From Gadus chalcogrammus (lineage: Eukaryota; Chordata; Actinopteri; Gadiformes; Gadidae): a stretch of DNA of 64,000 bases. This document shows positions 13,813 through 26,332 of the stretch, in pieces; position 1 is the first letter of the stretch, and each line of letters starts with the position of its first letter. Location: positions 19,265,209 to 19,329,208 of the forward strand of contig NC_079426.1 in NCBI RefSeq assembly GCF_026213295.1, written 5' to 3'. The notes below the pieces were generated by a model. That model did no database searches. It was given only the letters and a program-made list of their open reading frames with translations, and was not told the DNA's origin. The translations under genes were made by a program, and so were the position numbers.

Positions 13813-16149
13813 TAGGGCTGTCCCCTGAAAGTCGATGATTCGAATCATCAGTCGGGAAACCCCGCAGTCGACTCAGAGAATCTGAGTAGACTGCGGGGGT
13901 TTCCCCCGACTTCCTTTATTTTAGTCGTCAGTGAGTGGTGTGCATTAATAAAACTAAAAATCGAAAACATTGAAATGCACAGGAATAATATTTATATGGA
14001 TTATAATGTTACGTATTTTAAGAACATAAGCTGCCTCCACATCGGAAGCAGATTCAAACACACAAGCTGTATTACCCACACATAACCACTAGGGAGCAGG
14101 ACCAAACATATAAGCCGTAAATACTATACATAGCCACAGGGGGAGCAGGACCTTACTGAAGGCTGCAATAGCTGCTCCATCCACCGAAGGCAGCACCTCA
14201 GACAAGTGAGGAAGCCGAAGCCATTACGTCACCCTGGCCAGGCCCACTTCACATAGGCCACGCCCACTTGACGGGCAGTAGCGGGTGATTCGAAGTGGAG
14301 AGGACAGAGATCACTAGGTAGACGGCGGAGAGCCACCGGGCCTAAGCCCGGGGGCTTGAGGTAGATCACGGTATTTTCCTCTCCACGCGTTGGATACAAT
14401 TCCCTCCCTTAAGCTTCATAGTTACCATACCGAAACATGCCTACTTTAACAAATAAAGTGAGTTAAAAGCGTCCAAGGATTGGACCACTTTCTTCAAGAA
14501 TAATGCAGTAATAATTATATATTTTAGAAGGGCTGATGCGGCACGACGTGTGCTGAAATGGATACAAATTGAAACCACAACGGTTGGTGCATGGACGGTT
14601 TATTTAGACCAGGGTTTCTCAAAGATTTGACAGCTGAGGGCCAATTTAGGAACCCAGAATTTGACTGTGGGCCGCCAAAGGAAAGAAAATTAGGCGGGAA
14701 ACGCCGTCAGCATCCCAGTGGTGAGTCCATGTCACTGTGGCGATTGATTCATTGTAAATTTGTTTGCTATACAGAATATCGCAGAGGGAAGCGGCTGTCT
14801 CCCCTTACATTATTGCTACATTTTCTCTAGGAGCGCAGTCAGTGTGGTGGCGACACAGCACTGTGTATTCTTTCGGGCTCAATAAATGCAATCAGATCGT
14901 GAACACGGGGCTCATATAGTGGACTATCCACTAGCCTATACATGAGCCCCGTGTTCATTATCTGACGCATTATGGACAGGAGCCTAATTAAAACCCGACA
15001 GGAATAAGTTGGCTGCAATTCCGACGAGTTTGATTGACAGAAAACTGGTGAAAACGTAATGAGCGCAATGCGCAAGCATATATAAAATGCCTATAGCCCA
15101 GTGGCGGTGGGTCAATAGAGGGTGCTAGGGTGCCACCCCTCCGTGAAATATTCACTTGAATATATCTGCCAACTATTCAACTTTTATCAATACGAAATAA
15201 ATCAACAAAGATGCATAGCGTTTATCCTTGTTTAATTGTGTGTTATACTTGTCACTGTCAGCAACCATTTAAATGCGTCTGAACGTCAATGATTGGGGCT
15301 AGGCTAGTTATTGGTCATTTCGAAATAAAGCCCTCCTCCAAGTCAGGGGCGCCGGCCACGTTGAAGTCAATGCAAGCTCTCTAACTTTTTGCTGTCTATC
15401 AAGCAGAGACGGCTTTTCATTGGCGCAAGAAAATTCACCCTCGGGTCGCACCAGTGTGCGCCCCAGGCCAATGGTATCGCTTTTCTTTTTTGTGAACACC
15501 ACATGATAGGACAATTCAGCGAATCAATCAAATAGGCTACCTCCCTCAACAGCATTCGCGTAACACCACTACATGTAGAGAAGAGATAGATCGCTAACTA
15601 GCAGAGAGTTGTAAGCACTTTCCACCCTTTTCAGTGGTGGAATTGGACTCCCAAGGCAATGTTATACTTAAAAGGAGCAAGTAAGTTTCATATTAATTTA
15701 GTCTTTCGGCCTGTATCATATAAACAAAATGAAGCAACTGTCGCAAATTTCTAACTGCATTTGAAGTAGACATTGAGAATCACAAATAATGGACACTATA
15801 GGACAGTGATCATGATTTGTCTCAATATCAGAATAACAACAATGGGTAAAATAGCAATGGCTGGTTGAATGGCCATAAAGTAGGTCTGTATATGTGTGAG
15901 CTTGTCCAAGCCCTGCAAGTCAGGATGTAGGCTATGAATCTGAATGAATAGTAGGTTAATAGGTATAGGCCATCCCCAAAATGCACCAGAATACAGGAAA
16001 TCAAATTTATTAAATGTCATTTAAAAAAAAATAATAATAATTATCGCCAGCCGCCACTGTACCTGCGCCGCATGGCCGCTGAATAGTCGAATCTCTGGAC
16101 TGAAAAGGCAGATCTGATTCGGCGAAATTCCGAGTCGGGGACAGCCCTA
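13813..16149. mobile_element. hAT transposon, 8-bp TSD ATAATTTA, internally rearranged
   Basis: The ends are TAGGGCTGTCCCC and GGGGACAGCCCTA, flanked by perfect ATAATTTA copies at 13805-13812 and 16150-16157. The 2.3-kb body has no recognisable transposase frame. Palindromic sequence near the left end (13845-13910, GGGAAACCCCGCAGTCGACT and its inverse) and a second pair of hAT-like ends at 15099-16059 suggest that other elements were inserted inside it. Confidence 0.9.
15099..16059. mobile_element. Possible nested element with CAGTGGCGG ends
   Basis: CAGTGGCGGTGGG at the left and CCAGCCGCCACTG at the right are inverted copies in the style of hAT termini. The flanking octamers do not match, so this is either an old copy, a recombinant, or a chance pairing of two fragments. 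It lies wholly inside the ATAATTTA-flanked hAT. Confidence 0.45.
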
Positions 16150-16157
16150 ATAATTTA

Positions 16158-18124
16158 CAACAGAATGAAATTTCATGTTCTCTTTCTCTGAGACAAATCA
16201 CCTCTTCACGTCAGAGAGCGACGTGTTTTTTTACTGGATTACAAGCAGTACTAGGCAGTCCTCCTTCATTCTGATTCACAAACATCAGATTTGTCTGTCA
16301 TTTAGCGTACCTCTGGCTAGTTTGAATCCCTGGGAGGAATTTCCATCTAATAGATAATTTAATGTTATTCAACAATCACTTTTTACATTACTAATGCAAA
16401 TCAAACAAAATGTAATTTCATATCAAATTGGTGCAAAGGGATGTCCCTTGTTAAAATTGACTTGATAATTCTGAGCAGCAGGCATTCATTTAATGCTCAC
16501 AAACATCAGTTGTAATGATGTTTGTGTTCCATTGCCCATTAAAGATTCATTAGCAGTGCTGCTGCATTGAGAAATGTATACAATTTTACAGTACCAATAA
16601 ATATACCATGAAATTGTCATGGCCAATATGATCATTCATTAAAAAAAATTACTGCGCATGTGGAGCTCAGAGCAGGGAAATTAGTAGCCTTTCATATCGG
16701 GGTCTCCAGATTAGATGTATTTAGGGTTGTGGGGGAATAAAATGTGCTATAGGTATGATTTTAAGAGTTGTAATTTGTATGTTAAATTGTCTCTACATAA
16801 TTTCAAACTGGGATAATCGTTAGGTTTTCTGTGCGATTATTCAGATAGTTTATTTAGAAACATCTACATGCATCAATCAGCCAGTGGTGAATTGTTTAAA
16901 ACACGATTTTATTAATAAACCTTTTTTTTTTTTTTTTCATATAAAGTGATTATTTTTGTTATATAAATGTCTGTTATTTTCATAATTCTAAAAGCTAAAC
17001 TATAATATCCAGTAGGATTGCTTGGTGGACATCAGCTTTCAGAGCCACTCATGCTTTGAGTCCTACGAACCTTGTTCCTCATCCCGAGACGGAACGCTAG
17101 GAAAGTTGTGCTCCAAATGACGATATTTGCGTGAGATAGTGTGGAACTTTCAGTTCCATGGTTTAGAGACAAGAGAGAGAGAACTAGAAAAAACTAGATT
17201 TTAGATTGAGGGAAGTCTGCCTCTGTTCCATGTTTTGGACATTGCTCTGTACGTATTCTCCTTCTCGTTGTTATTCTTCTCCTGTACCTTTTCTGCTCGC
17301 TCCGGGGACTGTTCATCTGAGTGCAGAACTCATAGGGACCGTAAACTGCGTTATGGTTGACAAGGATAACACTTCAATTCTCGCTAGAACCCTAGCACTA
17401 AAGCAAGTCCTATCTTTTTGATTAAAATGCCACAGCCTACGACCATTCCTGAGAGGAATGGTCTCAGTCAACTGGTTCACCTGTCTTTGTGACCATATGA
17501 CCTTGGACCTCTCCTGGCTTTTTTCTCTGATCAGGACAGTTTTCTGGGATAGTGGAATCCAACTTTGCTGTCAGTCACAGCAGTACTGTGAAAGCAACTG
17601 TCAATCTTCTTCTAAAATCCCATTTGAATTTCAATCCTTATTTTTAAATGCATTTTTTTCATGCTAAAATGTAGCCTATTATTAATATTTACTATTTACC
17701 ATTACACTACACAGGCTTATGCATTGCCATGCCTTTATTAAACATTCTGCCCGCTAGAGGTAATTCAACCAATAAACATTTCTTTTTTGCCAAATAAATA
17801 ATAGGCAGAAAGGTCAGAGCATTAGTTCGTCTTCACTAGGCTGTAGGTTGAGTATTCCATCCATCTTTTCACCGGCACCATTATTATAAAGAATGTGCCA
17901 CATATTTGCATCGCCAATGGTGTAAATAGTTTTTTACATGTGTGTAAACTTCATCATCTGGAAAACTGGTGGACATGCCTTATTTTGCATGCTGAAAATG
18001 TTTGCCTCTTGGACCCTTAATGTCCGTCAGGATAGATTTAGATGAATGGTGACAATGTTGGAAAACCTTCTAAATATTTCTTCTTCATAGCTTCAAACTG
18101 TTTTCATACAAATTATCTATGGAC
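16158..18124. other. Non-coding stretch
   Basis: AT-rich with a T-run at 16921-16937. No exon, RNA gene or delimited repeat recognised. Confidence 0.45.
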
Positions 18125-18157
18125 TTTTAAACGATCAGTGGTTTTGATCGTTTAAAA
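18125..18157. repeat. Perfect 13-bp inverted repeat
   Basis: TTTTAAACGATCA, a 7-bp spacer, then TGATCGTTTAAAA. It is the only strong hairpin in this otherwise plain interval. Confidence 0.85.
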
Positions 18158-18826
18158 AATTACATCATCTTTGTTTCCCTGAAACGATGAGGGCTTAATG
18201 GTGCAATGTATGAATCACCTTTCTTGACTCAAAATAAATCTTCAAACCAAAAAATGCAGAACTTGCAGAACGAAATTGCATACAAGGAATACAGAGGGGA
18301 CTGTGTTTTAGCAAACTAAATGTAAATCTCAAAATAGGCTTGGACTGGCTGAATACAGACACATGTCTTAAAGGTGGAGGTGTGAAGCATGGAGTGGAGG
18401 CTGCGGATGTTGTACTATACTTCGGTTCGTAAGACACCCTAGCCACTACACTATCATCACCCATATTCTTTCACCTTCTGCTTGTCCTGTGATTGTTCGG
18501 CACATGCAAATCCAGCATTGTACTGCTACTATCTTCAAACCGTGTTGCTGGCACCTGCCTGGGTTGGCGGTGGTTGTGGCCCATGGCTCCTGAATGCCTA
18601 CAAAAGAGAGGCATTGACAAAAACCTAAAGCTAGATGAGGGGGCTGGATGGGGTTTGGCAGGGAGGTTTGAATATTAAAATGTTATAATGTATGGAAGAA
18701 TATAAAATTGAGGATTCCCACATCTGTGTGAGTAACTGTCTGAATATGATATTGTAAGAGCTAAATCAGATGGATCTTTTCAGTCGGATAAGTCTGAAGA
18801 AGGTCTTTGACTGAAATGTTAAAACA
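18158..18826. other. Non-coding stretch
   Basis: Nothing recognised between the hairpin and the next hAT copy. Confidence 0.4.
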
Positions 18827-19220
18827 AGTGCTGTCAAGCGATTCAAATATTTAATCGCGATTAATCACATTAATGTCATAGTTAACTTCAATTTTTTTTC
18901 TATTCTAAATATCCCTTGATTTCTTTGTCCCATTCATTTTTCTCATTTTAATGCTCTTATCAACATGGAGAAGTGCATCGGTTTGCCTTGAGCAAATGTT
19001 TTTTTATTGATAACAACATTGGCATAAACTGATCAAAACAGGACGATACAAAAAAAGAAGCCTATAATGTAATTAAATGATGAACATACAAACATACTGC
19101 CATGAACATAGCAGTCAGGCTACTGCTTCTTTGTTTTGAGCCAAAGAAAAAATAAAATAATAATTGCGTTAATTGTGCGATAAAAAAATTAGTTAACGTT
19201 TTTATAATGCTGTTAATAAT
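18827..19220. mobile_element. hAT MITE copy, AGTGCTGTCAAGCG family
   Basis: Begins AGTGCTGTCAAGCGATT and continues with AATATTTAATCGCGATTAATC. About 190 bp (18890-19030) match the copy starting at 35666, including the segment around ATCAACATGGAGAAGTGCAT. The right end is diverged and only approximately placed. Confidence 0.75.
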
Positions 19221-19380
19221 AATAAGAATATTTCATGTTTTAATATATTATACTTCGTAATTGGAGTTATTGGCTAGCGTCCGTTAACCTCATTTACTCA
19301 TTTGCTCATGCCTCTTTCCCCTATGTCCTCTCTCCCTTTTACCTCTCTCCTTCTCTCCCTCCCTCCTTCCCTCCCTCTAG

Positions 19381-19532
19381 GATCTATTCTGTCATTCCCC
19401 AGCCCTGATGCCCTTCTTTGATTCTCATTGGCTGCTTTCCCCAATGGGGGTGGAGCTCAGCATGGGGTAAGAGAGGTGCAAACTGCACACCTCAACAAGA
19501 CAAGCTCAGGAGACCCGGTCTCTCAATCAGAG
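19381..19532 (+). other. Candidate non-coding 5' exon, probably of b3gnt2
   Basis: A long pyrimidine tract (about 19310-19378) ends in a CTCTAG acceptor at 19375-19380. 152 bp later there is a strong donor, CAGAG|GTAAGA, at 19533. The interval has no long frame, which fits a 5' UTR exon. The b3gnt2 coding exon, 6.8 kb downstream, starts with its own acceptor just before the ATG, so at least one upstream non-coding exon must exist. The link is an inference. Confidence 0.4.
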
Positions 19533-20364
19533 GTAAGATCTCTCACACACATAAAAATCTACACGCACACACATCTAGCATAAAGACCCTCTTTCAACAC
19601 ACATGCTCAACATTGCCCCATTATCCTAGTATATCGCACATGCCGACGCAATAACACACATCGAGGCACAATGGAGCTGTAGATGTGAATAAAGTAGGCC
19701 GTCACGGGTATTTGTTAAATCCTTTAACTTGTATTGCAGCAATAGCTACAAGTATAAAAACCCTGTTAAAGAGTCGCTACTTCCCCTGAAGTGACCTTCT
19801 ATCAGGAACAAAACACTCAGATCAAATAGACATTGACACTATTTACTTATTTCCAATGTCTAATTTTGTCCTCAGCCCTTACATATTTATTTATATTTTT
19901 TTGTATCAAATGTTTATATGACCAGGCTGACTTCCTCTGACATATTCATTTTCAGACTTCACCGCAACCATCACAACATATACTGAGTGACTGAAACAGT
20001 GAAAACTTGGGGACAAAGCCACGTTTGATAAAGAACCAGTTACTGGAATTGCTATTGCTGATTAGCTTGTGTTGACTTAGTATTTTACTAGATAAACGTC
20101 CCTACCACTCAATATAGGTAGTGCTGCCATTCTATGGTAACTTCATTGGTAGCTTAAGGGCATTGTTGAAACTACTGTTGAATCCCTCTGGACATTCAGG
20201 ATGACACATAACCTGTGATTTGATTCAGCAAATATTGCATGAAATTTTTTGTTTTCTGTGTATGATACAATGCATCCACTGCTGAGGCCTGGTGCTATTA
20301 CCAGATTATAAGGCAGAAGTCAAGGACATTTGTTTGAGAAATTGAGGCTTTACCTCTGATCCTC
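19533..20364. other. Non-coding stretch
   Basis: Intron-like AT-rich DNA. No repeat or gene recognised. Confidence 0.4.
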
Positions 20365-20367
20365 TAA

Positions 20368-20909
20368 TGCCGCTTTTCCACTGCATGGTACCAGCTCGAC
20401 ACGACTCGACTCAGCTCGCCTTTTTTGCGTTTCCACCGCGAAAACATGGTATCTGGTACCTGAAGTGGCTGCTTTTTCTAGTACCGCCTCGCTCTAGGTT
20501 CCAAGCGGCTGAGCCGATGCTAAAAGGTGACGTCGGCAGACGGCCGGCCACTGATTGGCCAGAGAGTGTGACGAAGTCACGAGAGCGACATGGAAACCAT
20601 GCTGGTAACAGCCATAGCAGCGCCGCAGCCAACATTTTCCACTTCTTCAACATGCCAGCTAATAATACGAACACGAATACCATCGCATCGATGTTCTCCA
20701 TTGTTGTTATGTGGGTTCTGTCCATGTGTGGGTTACGTAGGTGTTGTTTGCGTCGCGTACAAAATACGTCACGGCCCTTCGCGTAGCCGACCCCGCCCAC
20801 GTCCCGGAGGTACTATTTGCGGTGTAAAAGGACCCGCGCTGCTACCGTGTCGAGTCGTGTCGAGTCGTGTCGTGTCGAGTCGAGCTACATGTGCGGTGGA
20901 AAAGCGGCA
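20368..20909. mobile_element. Non-autonomous Harbinger-type element, TAA TSD
   Basis: The ends are TGCCGCTTTTCCACTGCA and TGCGGTGGAAAAGCGGCA, nearly perfect inverted copies, flanked by TAA at 20365-20367 and 20910-20912. Subterminal CGAGTCGTGTCGAGTCG repeats on the right mirror CGACACGACTCGACTC on the left. The interior, 542 bp in total with the ends, is GC-richer than its surroundings and has no transposase. The overlapping 128-139 aa frames have no recognised motif. Confidence 0.88.
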
Positions 20910-20912
20910 TAA

Positions 20913-23026
20913 TTCTACTGCAGGGACAATCCAGTGCATATTGCAAGACAGGAAGAGTTGTGGATACTTGTTATAATCAACTTTACCACGCCTGTCAGGA
21001 GGCTATGGTGGGGAAAAGAGATGTATGTCAATTAGCCGGATATTTGTACAGGAAGTTATTTTGCCATTAGATAATTATTAACATTAATGGCCTATGTCCT
21101 GGTTCCTATCATAAGGCTTCTTTCTTTTTAAAGTTTTGCCCGAAAGGGCAATGTTTTTCATTGCCCTTTCGGGACGTTTATGGGGCGTTGTAGGAGTTGC
21201 GCTTGTGGAGCCCGGTGAGGGGCATTGATAATCAGGCTTTACATATGAACCCCACTTGATGCATGTCGTGGGCCTGCACCTCTAACAGAGCCCTTGTGCA
21301 GCGAGAGCTCTTGTAAAAAGCTCCTTGCGACTGTGAGTTGTACAATCTGACCAAAAGATAGAAGGTAATAGCGTGGCTTACAATTTTTAGTTTCTTCCAC
21401 AGCACTCTTCCATGCAACTCGGTATGCCTATCTAGCCACGTTTTTTATCGTCAACCCCTTGCTAATTAGTAGTTTAAGAGCAGCGGGCTTGTTGAAATGT
21501 GGTTCTGCTTCTTTCCCCTGGTTCCCCCACTACTCCCAACATCTCCCAGAATCCTCTGTGTTTGCTTAGAGAAGAGCGGAAGGTTTAATTGTATGTTCAT
21601 GTGCTCATCCCAACCGTGCAGAATGATATGTTTAGAATGACGCTGTTGAAATAATCTGGTTAATCAGGATTTTAATCATGTTGGATCTGGATTGAGATAT
21701 AGTATGATTGTGATGAGAGAGGGCGTGGGAGAGCATTATTAAATGAGCAGAAAGCGAGTGGCAGAGAGATGGAGTGCACTGGAGGCTGTGTGGGCAGGGT
21801 TGGGCGCGGCTAAGAGGCAACACAACGGTAACCTGATTCCTAGAGGGAGAAACAGGAAAAAGGGGGGAGAAGAAAAGATGAGAGGATGTTTCAGTATCCA
21901 CTCAACACTGAATCAACAGTTTTACAAAGACATACGTGGTCACAATAATGGAATACTAGATAGCACTACAGAATATGTATTGAATGACATGCTTTGCTTA
22001 TTTTCATATATTCGTTAATCAATATTTTCTTTAAAATGTGTCAATTTTTAACTCAATTGATATAGCAATGCTTGCTGTAGGCATGTATCAGGTTTGAATG
22101 GGACATTCTGGTTAAACTTTTTATGTCCTACAATATGTAGGAAATAATGTTGTGCTCAATGGCGATAGAAGTGTTTCTCTCTCATTTGTCTTTGGACTGG
22201 CGGTGACCTGTTGGTTAATAATTGTTTGGTGTGAGGTAGGGGGATGGGGGAGAGTGGCCATGGGCGGGGATAAGGGTCCAGGAGGGGGATATTTGAGCGT
22301 GTTTAGGAGGTTCATGGGTTAAGTCGATCACGGACAGGAAGTTCAAGACAAACCGTGGATTGATGTTTGGACAATGGAGTAAGGCCGAGTGGAGTGCGGT
22401 CACGAGAGAATGTGTATGCAGGGACACAAAGCACAATAGCCCCATGGCCTGTCCTAAGCTCTCATTCACAGTCCTCAGGCCATCATTATTAGAACCAGGT
22501 TTTCTATAGCTTTGTTCTGAGAGAAATCTTTATTTGTATGAATTTTAATTATGAATTTGCAACAAACGGCGCATACAGTTCACAGAACATTTCAGAAGAA
22601 CTATGCAGATGTTTTTAATAAAAAATATATATATTTGAAAATGGTCAATAGGCTGCCTTTATTCAGCGACGTTTTAACCTGTAGTCATTCAAAGCACTAG
22701 TTGGTTAGATGCCTTTCCTCGACATACACACACGCAGCTGGTTCCTTCTTGTTTCGGATCCTTCAACCAATCCTGATGATGAAAGTGTATGGGGTACTGG
22801 TACCACCAGTACCCCAGTACTACTATTACATTTGTGCAGAGTTTGAGGGTCCCAATCATAACTAAATGTCCCTGTGCCTTGTGCGTTTGGCCAGGTAAAA
22901 CTGGGAAAACAAGATTAAAGCGAAGGACGTGAAATCTATTTAAGTGCGCTCTTGTACTCTATGGAGTGAGAGTGAAATTAGTCAGAACGGGCTAGATGAG
23001 GAAACCTTGCCAGAAGGTGGAGCCAT
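20913..23026. other. Non-coding stretch with one perfect hairpin
   Basis: Holds the 15-bp-arm hairpin described separately. Otherwise no gene or delimited repeat. Confidence 0.45.
21139..21173. repeat. Perfect hairpin, 15-bp arms, TTTTT loop
   Basis: CCCGAAAGGGCAATG, then TTTTT, then its exact reverse complement. Its purity suggests recent origin or a mobile palindrome. Confidence 0.92.
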
Positions 23027-24792
23027 CAGTGGAGGCTTCTCCAGTGAGGAGAGGGAGGAAGATCCTCCTTAACATTGTTGAGAATAAAAAATGTAGATTG
23101 CCCAGACTACTAATGAATTAATGCCCTTAAATATGACTACTTTAACACCTTTTGTATCTGTAATGTTAGTTTTCCTCGGTAAAGGGACATTAGCATCGCC
23201 TATTGACAATTACTTCAGGGAGGACGTTCCTCCCTCAGCCTCCATTGACTCCCATTCATTTCCCTGAAAGTACTCCTCTGAGTGGGTGTGACTAGCTAAG
23301 GGATCTTGATCCCGCCTACGTCTGTTCATAGAGTGGCAAAGTCACGCCCCTTCCGGTAGAACCCATGGGACCTATGAATTCGAAAAATATGAATGGGTTT
23401 CAATGGAGGGAAAGTAATTATTTTCTGGTCCCAGTATTTATATGCTCCGGATTACATATATGTTGTTTGTGGATTTAAATGATAATTTTTTAATGCAAAG
23501 AAAACTAAACATTTTCGTAAAGAAGTTTGATTATGTTAGTTTTTCCAAAGGGGAGGATAAAAGCATCGAAAGAGGTGAAAACCATTATAAATCGGGGCAT
23601 GTGGAGAGTTTCAGTAATGCTGATGGGGAGATTGTCGGTCTTGTCCACGCCAGTCTCAGGGAGCGTGACGGCCCATACGAGACATGTAGTCTTCCTCATT
23701 GTGTTTTCTCTACAACCTTTAACTGACCAATTGCACAATAAACGGTCAAACTCTTGACATGAAAAATTATCATTTAAATCCACAAACAACATATGTGTAA
23801 TCAAGGGCATATAAAAACTGGGACCAAAAATAATTACTTTCTCTCCATTGAAACCCATTCATATTTTTCAATCTCATAGGTCCCATGGGTGCTACCGCTA
23901 GGGGCGTGACTTCGCCACTCTATAGCGCATGGCTGCGCTATGAACCAATAAGCAGGAGCGCTGGCTGTGGAGCAGCCTGGAGGGAGGGGTTACCCCCTCA
24001 AGTCTATTCTCCGAGAACCAACAAACCCGCTCAGTTGTATGCCTCGTTTCCACCGAGCGGTGCGCTACTGTTCGGTTATATTGGCGTTTCCGTAGCCCGC
24101 GGCTGGGCAGGGCTACCCGCGAGCAGGATTGACTTGATCTATAAATGAAGTCCTTCAATCTTAATTAGCTTAACATGACCAACATTCTGAAACATCCATT
24201 AACATCCACATTTGCGTCAAACAATGTTATGCTTACAGCCCATGCAAATAGTTGTGAAATAATGTTCTTGTTGTTCTTTTAATTGTTTGTTACTCTGACC
24301 GTTATGTTTGATATTGTGGGAAGGATTGTTAATGAATGATTCAGAGCATGAAGACACTTTTGGTCTTGTGTCTTCATTTTTCTTAAAACAATTGTAGCTG
24401 AAAGTAAACCTGGCCAAATAACAAACCAATAGCTTCAGTCATTTAGGGCAATTATAGGCCCAATGCTAGGCCCAGATTTTTTTATTTAGTTATACAAATC
24501 AAGAGTAGGCCTGATTTGACTAATTGGCTTTGCATCCTTTCCTTTTGCCCTTGTAGTCCAAGACATGCTGCCTAACAGCTTTCATAGTACAATGCTGCCA
24601 CTGGTGCGTTTGTATCAATTTGATTCACATAATTATCCCTCCCTGCTATTTTGTAGTTCCCCAAAACACCCTGAAACAATTTGTGTCTCACATACTTAAT
24701 GTCACCATACGCCACTAACAGTGCAAGCAGGTCAATGGCAACCAAGCACACAGTCCCTCCTCCCTCACTTTAAAAAACACAAGCCGCCACTG
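23027..24792. mobile_element. Probable hAT-like element with internal long inverted repeat
   Basis: The ends CAGTGGAGGCTT and AAGCCGCCACTG are inverted copies, and both continue into GAGGGAGGA-type sequence. Flanking octamers do not match because the right side is a (TA)n tract, so boundaries are tentative. The element encloses the long inverted repeat at 23340-23911. Confidence 0.5.
23340..23911. repeat. Long inverted repeat, about 150-bp arms
   Basis: Left arm about 23340-23491 and right arm about 23761-23911 are inverted copies with scattered mismatches. Shared tracts include AACCCATTCATATTTTTC and TTAAATCCACAAACAACATA. The 270-bp loop is AT-rich and has no recognisable gene. Confidence 0.88.
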
Positions 24793-24812
24793 ATATATAT
24801 ATATATATATAT

Positions 24813-25171
24813 TAGCGCTATCAGTTTAACACGTTATTAACGGCGTTAGCGCAAACCAATTTTAACTGCGTTCATTTTTTTTATCGTGCGATTAACGCTC
24901 TTTGGCTTGGCAAAACGTTGACGTTTTTTCACCTGCTGTCTACGGGCCTACGTACGGTAGGAATATTCATACTGGTTTAAAAATAAATGTTATAGTATTT
25001 CCCATCTTTGCTGAGCAAGAGTTTTGTTCAAACTTGATTTAACAAATTAAAGCCTGGGCTATTGAAGTTTTACGGTAGGCCTACCACTGTCGTACAATTA
25101 TTTTTTTTGATTAATCGTGAGTTAACTATGACATTAATGCGATTAAATATTTGAATGGCTTGACAGCACTA
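24813..25171. mobile_element. hAT MITE inserted in (TA)n
   Basis: The ends are TAGCGCTATCAGTTTAACACG and, inverted, TAGTGCTGTCAAGCCATTC. Both sides are (TA)n, so an 8-bp ATATATAT duplication is consistent but not provable. The right end belongs to the same family as 18827 and 35666. Confidence 0.82.
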
Positions 25172-25191
25172 ATATATATATATATATATAT

Positions 25192-26323
25192 ATCTTTTGG
25201 GAAGCAAAACAGACAACTATAGACAAAGAAAGGACAAATGATTGAAAAAAGAATAGAATGGAATGAGATGTACACCAGGAATTGGATGGAACTAAACCTT
25301 AAATGAGAGGGTTGTTATCAGCCTGCACTTAAGACTACAAAAGACACCTGGTGAAGAACTAGATTGTCCTCTGTTCTCTCTGCTTTGTCTAGCTCCCTAT
25401 TTTTCTGTCTTAATATCTCCCTGCCTCCGTTTTTCTCACTCTTTCTCCTTTATGTTGAGTTCTTACCTTCCTTTCAAGGAACTAGAATGGTTTAGTATTG
25501 GGCTATCACAAAGTAACTTTGCTTTCTTCAGTCGTATCTCGCTAGTGTTGAACTATGATGCTACTTAAAACTATTTAACTGTTATAGGGCTGGTTTCGGC
25601 CTTGTTGTGTCATCTTCCATAAACCACTGAGCTATGGCTAATTGAGACACATTATACTTAAAGGCCAGTTCCGGAATTTTGAACATTGAGCTGTTTGTCT
25701 AGGATGAAATAGAGTGGTTAACACCGAAATTTTGAATAGTGGTGGTTAGTGGTGTTTGTTGATGTCCCTCATCAAGTATCGTAGCGAAATACAGTTTGTC
25801 GTGTTTTATTTGGCATTTTGTAAATCTGCATTTTGTAAATGAAACGGTGACCGGAAACGGAAAGGGGGGTGGTTGTAGTCTTCTCGCTCGGTTCTAGCAC
25901 TACTGTTGATACGGAGAACCGCATTGATTCCACTTTTTTCAGACAGAAGTATTTGGATTTGGGTACAGAGTACTGATAGGAATACTTAATAATACCATAA
26001 CACTTTGAAGTGCCAGTGAACCAACTGTTTCAGGGGGAATTTGAACACTATGAGATTTTAAAAGTAGTAGATGTAGATGATGAAGCATTGCTTTTAGCTT
26101 GAATAATTAAACTCTCAGAAGAAAGATTCCCCAGCTTGTTTACCCTTGGCATGTAAGGGGACTTCATTATATACATACATCGAACACATGTATTTGTGTA
26201 ATGGTGTAGACATCAATTTAATAGTTGAAGACATAATGGAGAGGAAGATAGGAATAATGTTCTGCCACTCACTTTTCTTTCCGTCCCCCCCTGTCGTGCT
26301 CTCTTTTTCTGAATCTCTCCCAG
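25192..26323. other. Intron upstream of the b3gnt2 coding exon
   Basis: No complete repeat. A possible single end of a TTAA element lies at 25658. The interval ends in a strong pyrimidine tract and CCCAG acceptor at 26319-26323. Confidence 0.5.
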
Positions 26324-26332
26324 GGCGTGGCC

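Noticed and set aside
14605..14660. hAT-like end around AGGGTTTCTCAAAG
   Set aside because: No inverted partner or matching octamer was found, so a separate element is not supported.
20367..20976. Three overlapping frames of 128-139 codons
   Set aside because: They lie inside a TAA-flanked non-autonomous transposon and have no protein motif; GC-rich content explains the open frames.
25655..26040. Possible TTAA element beginning AGGCCAGTTCCGG
   Set aside because: Only the left end is visible; no inverted right end with TTAA was found.
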